Origin: Acidimicrobiaceae bacterium
GTDB taxonomy: Bacteria; Actinomycetota; Acidimicrobiia; Acidimicrobiales; RAAP-2
Reading direction: 5' to 3'
NCBI GenBank assembly: GCA_003170315.1
Contig: PNAH01000028.1
Coordinates: 45,577 to 102,469, forward strand
DNA length: 56,893 nucleotides
The translations under genes were made by a program, and so were the position numbers. The first letter of the stretch is position 1, and the number at the start of each line of letters is the position of its first letter. A model generated the notes under the pieces. It had not been told where the DNA came from and did no database searches. It was given only the letters and a program-made list of their open reading frames with translations. Below, in pieces: positions 53,360 through 56,893 of this stretch.

Positions 53360-54622
53360 GTGGCATTGATTTCCGTCGGCATCGACCACGAGCACGCCTC
53401 CCTCGACCTCCTCGAACGCGCGAGCGTCCCGGAACACGGCTGGAGCAAGGTCCTTCGAACCCTGATGATCCAACGCAACGTTCACGAGGCGGTCTTCGTG
53501 TCGACGTGCCTGCGTACCGAGGTCGTGGCGGTCATTGACCGGTTCCACGGCGCGATCGAAGAGATCACCCACACGCTCGGCGAGGCGACCGGACTGGCCC
53601 CGGAGACCTTCACCGATCACCTCACCGTGAACTTCGACCGCGACGTCGCCACTCATCTCTTCAGTGTCGCCTCCGGGCTCAAGTCGGTGGTGCCCGGTGA
53701 GTTCGAAGTGCTCGGTCAGTTGCGACGCGCGCTCGAATTGGCGATCGAGGAACAGACCGCCGGACCGGAGATCACGGAGCTGTTCCAGCGCGCGATCGCG
53801 TCGGGCCGTCGGGTGCGTAACGAGACACCGATCGCGCGGGGCAGCACGAGCTTCGCGCAAGCCTCGGTCATGATGGCGACCGACGACCTCGGCGTGAATC
53901 TTGACGGCGCGGACGTGATCATCATTGGAGCCGGTCAATTGGCCGGAGGTATCGCGCGCACGTTGCTCGATCGGCCAGCGCGGCTTCGTCGCATGACGAT
54001 CTGCAATCGAACGATCGCTAGGGGCGAACGACTCCGCGACGATCTCGCGGACCCGCGAGCGGTCGTAGCATCGCTCGAGGACGTCACGACGCTGATCTCC
54101 ACGGCGCGCCTGGTAGTGGCGGCCGTCGAGGTGGCCGCGCCCGTCATCACTCGAAGTGACCTCGAGCGCTGTCGACAGGAGGTGCTCTTCGTCGACCTCG
54201 GACTCCCGCGAGCGATCGCGAGCGACGTGGCCGGGCTCGCCAACGTGCGACGCATTGACATCGGCGACCTTCGCGAGCGGGTGGGCCAAGCGCTGGGCGA
54301 TCGCCGTGACGCCGTCGCGGACGCTCAACGAATCGTCGCGGACGATGTCGAGAAGTACCTGAGCGACCAGCGCGCTCGCGGAGCCGCGGCGATCGTGAGT
54401 GACCTGCGCGAACTGTTCGATGAAGTGGTGGCCGGCGAAATGGCCCGGCGCGAGAGCGACTTGGAGGGCTTGACCCTGGAGCAGCGCGACAAGGTGGCAT
54501 CCTTATTGCGTTCGGTCGTCGCGAAGATTGCGCATCGCCCGACCGTGGTCTTGAAAGAAGCGGCCGGTACCGATCAAGGGACGCGACTGAGCGAGGCCAC
54601 GCGCACGCTTTTCGATCTATGA
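53360..54622 (+). CDS. hemA: Glutamyl-tRNA reductase
   Basis: HemA reduces glutamyl-tRNA to glutamate-1-semialdehyde, the first step of the C5 heme pathway. The 420-residue protein begins at GTG 53360 (MALISVGIDHEHASLDLLER) and has the catalytic Cys50 in FVSTCLRTEV, the SVASGLKSVVPGEFEVLGQL region, and the dinucleotide loop VIIIGAGQLAGGIARTLL. A longer frame upstream overlaps rex and is not part of the family. It overlaps hemC by ATGA. Confidence 0.95.
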   Translation: MALISVGIDHEHASLDLLERASVPEHGWSKVLRTLMIQRNVHEAVFVSTCLRTEVVAVIDRFHGAIEEITHTLGEATGLAPETFTDHLTVNFDRDVATHLFSVASGLKSVVPGEFEVLGQLRRALELAIEEQTAGPEITELFQRAIASGRRVRNETPIARGSTSFAQASVMMATDDLGVNLDGADVIIIGAGQLAGGIARTLLDRPARLRRMTICNRTIARGERLRDDLADPRAVVASLEDVTTLISTARLVVAAVEVAAPVITRSDLERCRQEVLFVDLGLPRAIASDVAGLANVRRIDIGDLRERVGQALGDRRDAVADAQRIVADDVEKYLSDQRARGAAAIVSDLRELFDEVVAGEMARRESDLEGLTLEQRDKVASLLRSVVAKIAHRPTVVLKEAAGTDQGTRLSEATRTLFDL

Positions 54623-55524
54623 GCGAACTACGCCTGGCGACCCGTCGATCGCCGTTGGCTCTCGTTCAGGCGTCCTTCGTTCAACGCCGTCTTCGGGAAC
54701 TCGACGTGGAATCAGTGTTGGTGCCGCTCGAGACCCGGGGCGATCAGCGCGCGGACGTGTCCCTCGATGAAATCGGAGCGCAGGGCGTCTTCGCCGTCGA
54801 GATTCAACGAGCCGTCTTGAACGGAGACGCCGACGTGGCGATCCACAGTGCCAAAGACTTACCGAGCACCACCCCCGACGGCCTCTCGCTGTCGTGCGTG
54901 CCGCAACGACTGGACGCCGCCGACGTCCTGATCGGACGATCACTCGCGGGCCTGGGACCGGGTGCCACGGTCGCGACCGGTTCGCCTCGGCGGCGCGCGC
55001 TCCTCCTCGAACGACGACCGGACCTTCGGGTGGTGGGTCTTCGCGGCAACATGGCGACGCGCTTCGCCGTCGCGGGTGGCAAAGACGTCGACGCGGTCGT
55101 CGTGGCCGCGGCGGCGGTCGAACGACTGGAACGAAACGACCTGATCGCCGAGCGCCTCGACACCGAGTGGTTCGTACCCCAGGTCGGCCAAGGAGCGCTG
55201 GCACTCGAGGTGCGCGACGGCGACGACACGACCGCGCGGGTATTGGCGCCGCTCAATCAACGAGATGTCTTGACGGCATTGGTGGCGGAGCGAGCGTTCC
55301 TGAAAGAGCTCGGGGCCGGTTGCGCGGTGCCTTGCGGCGCCTACGCCACAGTGTCGGGCGACACGACGACGCTGCGCGGAGTCATGTTGAGCGTCGATGG
55401 TGCGGTCAGTGTGCGCTCCGTTCGCCACGGCAACGACCCCTACGCCCTCGGGCTCGCCCTGGCGCTCGAACTCCGCGACGAGAAGGGCGGCGGTGCGCTG
55501 GCCGGTTGGCAGCGAACATCGTGA
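54619..55524 (+). CDS. hemC: Porphobilinogen deaminase (hydroxymethylbilane synthase)
   Basis: HemC joins four porphobilinogen units into hydroxymethylbilane. The 301-residue protein has the ATRRSPLALVQASFV opening, IHSAKDLPSTTPDGLSL, VGLRGNMATR and QGALALEVRDGDD, and the dipyrromethane cofactor Cys235 in LGAGCAVPCGAYA. The start overlaps hemA, and the stop overlaps the hemD start (GTGA), so the three are coupled. Confidence 0.96.
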   Translation: MSELRLATRRSPLALVQASFVQRRLRELDVESVLVPLETRGDQRADVSLDEIGAQGVFAVEIQRAVLNGDADVAIHSAKDLPSTTPDGLSLSCVPQRLDAADVLIGRSLAGLGPGATVATGSPRRRALLLERRPDLRVVGLRGNMATRFAVAGGKDVDAVVVAAAAVERLERNDLIAERLDTEWFVPQVGQGALALEVRDGDDTTARVLAPLNQRDVLTALVAERAFLKELGAGCAVPCGAYATVSGDTTTLRGVMLSVDGAVSVRSVRHGNDPYALGLALALELRDEKGGGALAGWQRTS

Positions 55525-56198
55525 ACGTCGTTCTGACCCGAGAGGCGGGCAAGAACGATCCGCTGCTGGCGTGGCTCCCGCCGGAGGCCGCCGTGACCGA
55601 GGTTCCGCTTACGACGACGACGTACTACGAACTCGACATCGTGCGCACGGCTCTCGATGAGTCGCCCGGGCACGGGACGTATCACTCGTTGGTCGTGACG
55701 AGCGTGCGCAGCGCCGACTACGTCGAGATGGCCCTTCGCGCGTCGGCGCCCGACGTCGAGGTCTTCAGCGTCGGTCCGACGACCGCGAACGCCCTGGGCA
55801 ATCATGACGTGCGTGTTCACCAACAAAGTGAGGGCTCGTCCGCCTCGCTCGCGCCGCACATCGCGCGGGGTCCGGTGCTGTTGCTCGGCGCGAGGTCGAT
55901 GCGTGAAGAACTGGGCGCCGAGTTGCGCGCGAAGGGTCTCGAGGTCGTGGCGATCGCGTGCTACGAGACCGTTGGCGCGCAGTTGGACCAGAGCGAAATA
56001 GAGACGCTGCGCCACGCCGACGTTCTCTTCGTCGGTGCGCCGTCAGCCTGGGCGGTCGCGCGCGAGAACGTGGCGCCCGATACCTGGGTCGTCGTTCCCG
56101 GCGCCTCGACGGGCGCGGTGGTCCGCGTCGATCATCGGCGAGTAATCGAAGGATGGGGACCGCAACTGCGAACCCGGCTGGCCGAACTCACGATTTAG
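55521..56198 (+). CDS. hemD: Uroporphyrinogen-III synthase
   Basis: HemD closes hydroxymethylbilane to uroporphyrinogen III. The 225-residue protein starts at GTG 55521, overlapping the hemC stop. It has the weak but typical features of HemD: NVVLTREAGKNDPLLAWLPP, VVTSVRSADYVEMALRASAP, FSVGPTTANALGN and VLFVGAPSAWAVARENV. The low conservation of the family keeps the assignment partly on context, which is very strong. Confidence 0.9.
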   Translation: MNVVLTREAGKNDPLLAWLPPEAAVTEVPLTTTTYYELDIVRTALDESPGHGTYHSLVVTSVRSADYVEMALRASAPDVEVFSVGPTTANALGNHDVRVHQQSEGSSASLAPHIARGPVLLLGARSMREELGAELRAKGLEVVAIACYETVGAQLDQSEIETLRHADVLFVGAPSAWAVARENVAPDTWVVVPGASTGAVVRVDHRRVIEGWGPQLRTRLAELTI

Positions 56199-56236
56199 CC
56201 GGAAACGTCACATTCGTGCGGTCCTAGGCTGAGACC

Positions 56237-56893
56237 GTGTTTCCTACTGAACGACCCCGCCGGCTTCGGCGCACCCCGGCCCTGCGTCGCCTGGTCGCCG
56301 AGACCAACCTCGCGCCGGATGACTTCGTCGCGCCGCTCTTCGTCGCCGAAGGAATCGGCGAGGCGCGCGAGATCTCGTCGTTGCCGGGTCAGTTCCAGCA
56401 CACGGTCGATTCGCTGCGCCAAGAGGTCAAGGAGTTGGTGCGCGTCGGCGTGGGTGGCGTCATCCTCTTTGGCGTTCCCTCGTCGAAGGACGAACTCGGT
56501 AGCGGTGCCTGGGACCCTCAGGGCATCGTGCAAGTGGCGCTTCGAGCGCTGCGCGACGAGTTCGGAGATGAACTCGTTGTGATGGCAGACCTGTGTCTCG
56601 ACGAATACACCCGACACGGTCACTGTGGCGTCCTTCGCACCGACGGCACGGTCGACAATGACGCGACGCTCGAACTCTACGGTCGGATCGCCGTAGCCCA
56701 GGCCGAAGCCGGTGCGTCGGTCGTCGCGCCGAGCGGCATGATGGACGGTCAGGTGGGTGCCATCCGGGGCGCCCTCGACGGAGCCGGCTTCGACGAGACG
56801 ATCATCATGGCTTACGCGGCGAAGTTCGCCAGTGGCCTCTACGGACCCTTCCGCGACGCGGTCGGTGTCGAGATCATCGAGGGCGGCGATCGC
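56237..56893 (+). CDS. hemB: Delta-aminolevulinic acid dehydratase (5' part)
   Basis: HemB condenses two 5-aminolevulinate molecules into porphobilinogen. The first 219 residues are present; the rest lies beyond the window. They start at GTG 56237 with RPRRLRRTPALRRLVAETNL and contain VMADLCLDEYTRHGHCGVLR, with cysteines that may bind zinc, and APSGMMDGQVGAIRGALD and MAYAAKFASGLYGPFRDA with the catalytic lysine. It is the fourth gene of the hemACDB series. Confidence 0.95.
   Translation, partial: MFPTERPRRLRRTPALRRLVAETNLAPDDFVAPLFVAEGIGEAREISSLPGQFQHTVDSLRQEVKELVRVGVGGVILFGVPSSKDELGSGAWDPQGIVQVALRALRDEFGDELVVMADLCLDEYTRHGHCGVLRTDGTVDNDATLELYGRIAVAQAEAGASVVAPSGMMDGQVGAIRGALDGAGFDETIIMAYAAKFASGLYGPFRDAVGVEIIEGGDR

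Noticed and set aside
54894..55520. Long arginine-rich frame before hemD
   Set aside because: It is hemC read in another frame; hemD starts at GTG 55521.

Overview
The window looks like the chromosome of a high-GC actinobacterium, most likely of the class Acidimicrobiia. The indications are a mycothiol-type glycosyltransferase (mshA), a nickel superoxide dismutase with its own maturation protease (sodN/sodX), a DprE2-like arabinan-precursor reductase, two GAF-ANTAR regulators, frequent GTG starts, and a proC-rex-hemACDB string. The lineage call is an inference from gene content and was not tested with a phylogeny.

Layout. 0-15 kb is a carbohydrate region: the end of a peptide-type solute-binding protein, a GH1 beta-glucosidase, then a long minus-strand run from 12.0 to 3.8 kb (HAD phosphatase, GH130 enzyme, pgi, gnd, pgl, rpiA, zwf, HAD phosphatase) whose members mostly overlap by a few bases. 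It carries the whole route from glucose-6-phosphate through the oxidative pentose phosphate branch. 13-19.4 kb holds an ArsR-family regulator with an MFS exporter, a flavin-dependent oxidoreductase and the metY-metX pair for homocysteine synthesis. 19.4-23.9 kb is a lower-GC stress-type patch: two GAF-ANTAR proteins, one intact and one frameshifted csbD, a 23-residue hydrophobic peptide, a small membrane protein and a GNAT protein. Two of these genes share a conserved leader of about 70 bases. 24-33.9 kb is mixed: an alcohol dehydrogenase, TetR/MFS with a visible operator, an SPFH protein with a small partner, dprE2, an unrecognised 461-residue protein next to a ComB-like phosphatase, and a Fpg/Nei glycosylase.

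33.98-46.19 kb is the most unusual part. A tRNA-Lys(TTT) gene at its right edge has its 3' end duplicated twice further left as 39-43 base perfect copies, which marks two abutting integrated elements. The smaller one (2.5 kb) keeps paired arm-type repeats just inside both ends and carries a GGDEF protein and an orphan two-repeat protein that is itself flanked by 41-base direct repeats. The larger one (9.6 kb) carries a Fic protein, a three-gene signalling unit (degenerate sensor, DesK-type kinase, NarL-type regulator), an internal duplication of about 400 bases, an SDR, an SRPBCC protein and a DUF899/DUF2182 set. No integrase is visible in either.

46.4-56.9 kb returns to ordinary backbone: an FtsX-type permease, sodN/sodX, mshA with a YbjN-like gene, proC, the redox repressor rex, and hemA-hemC-hemD-hemB with hemB running off the end.
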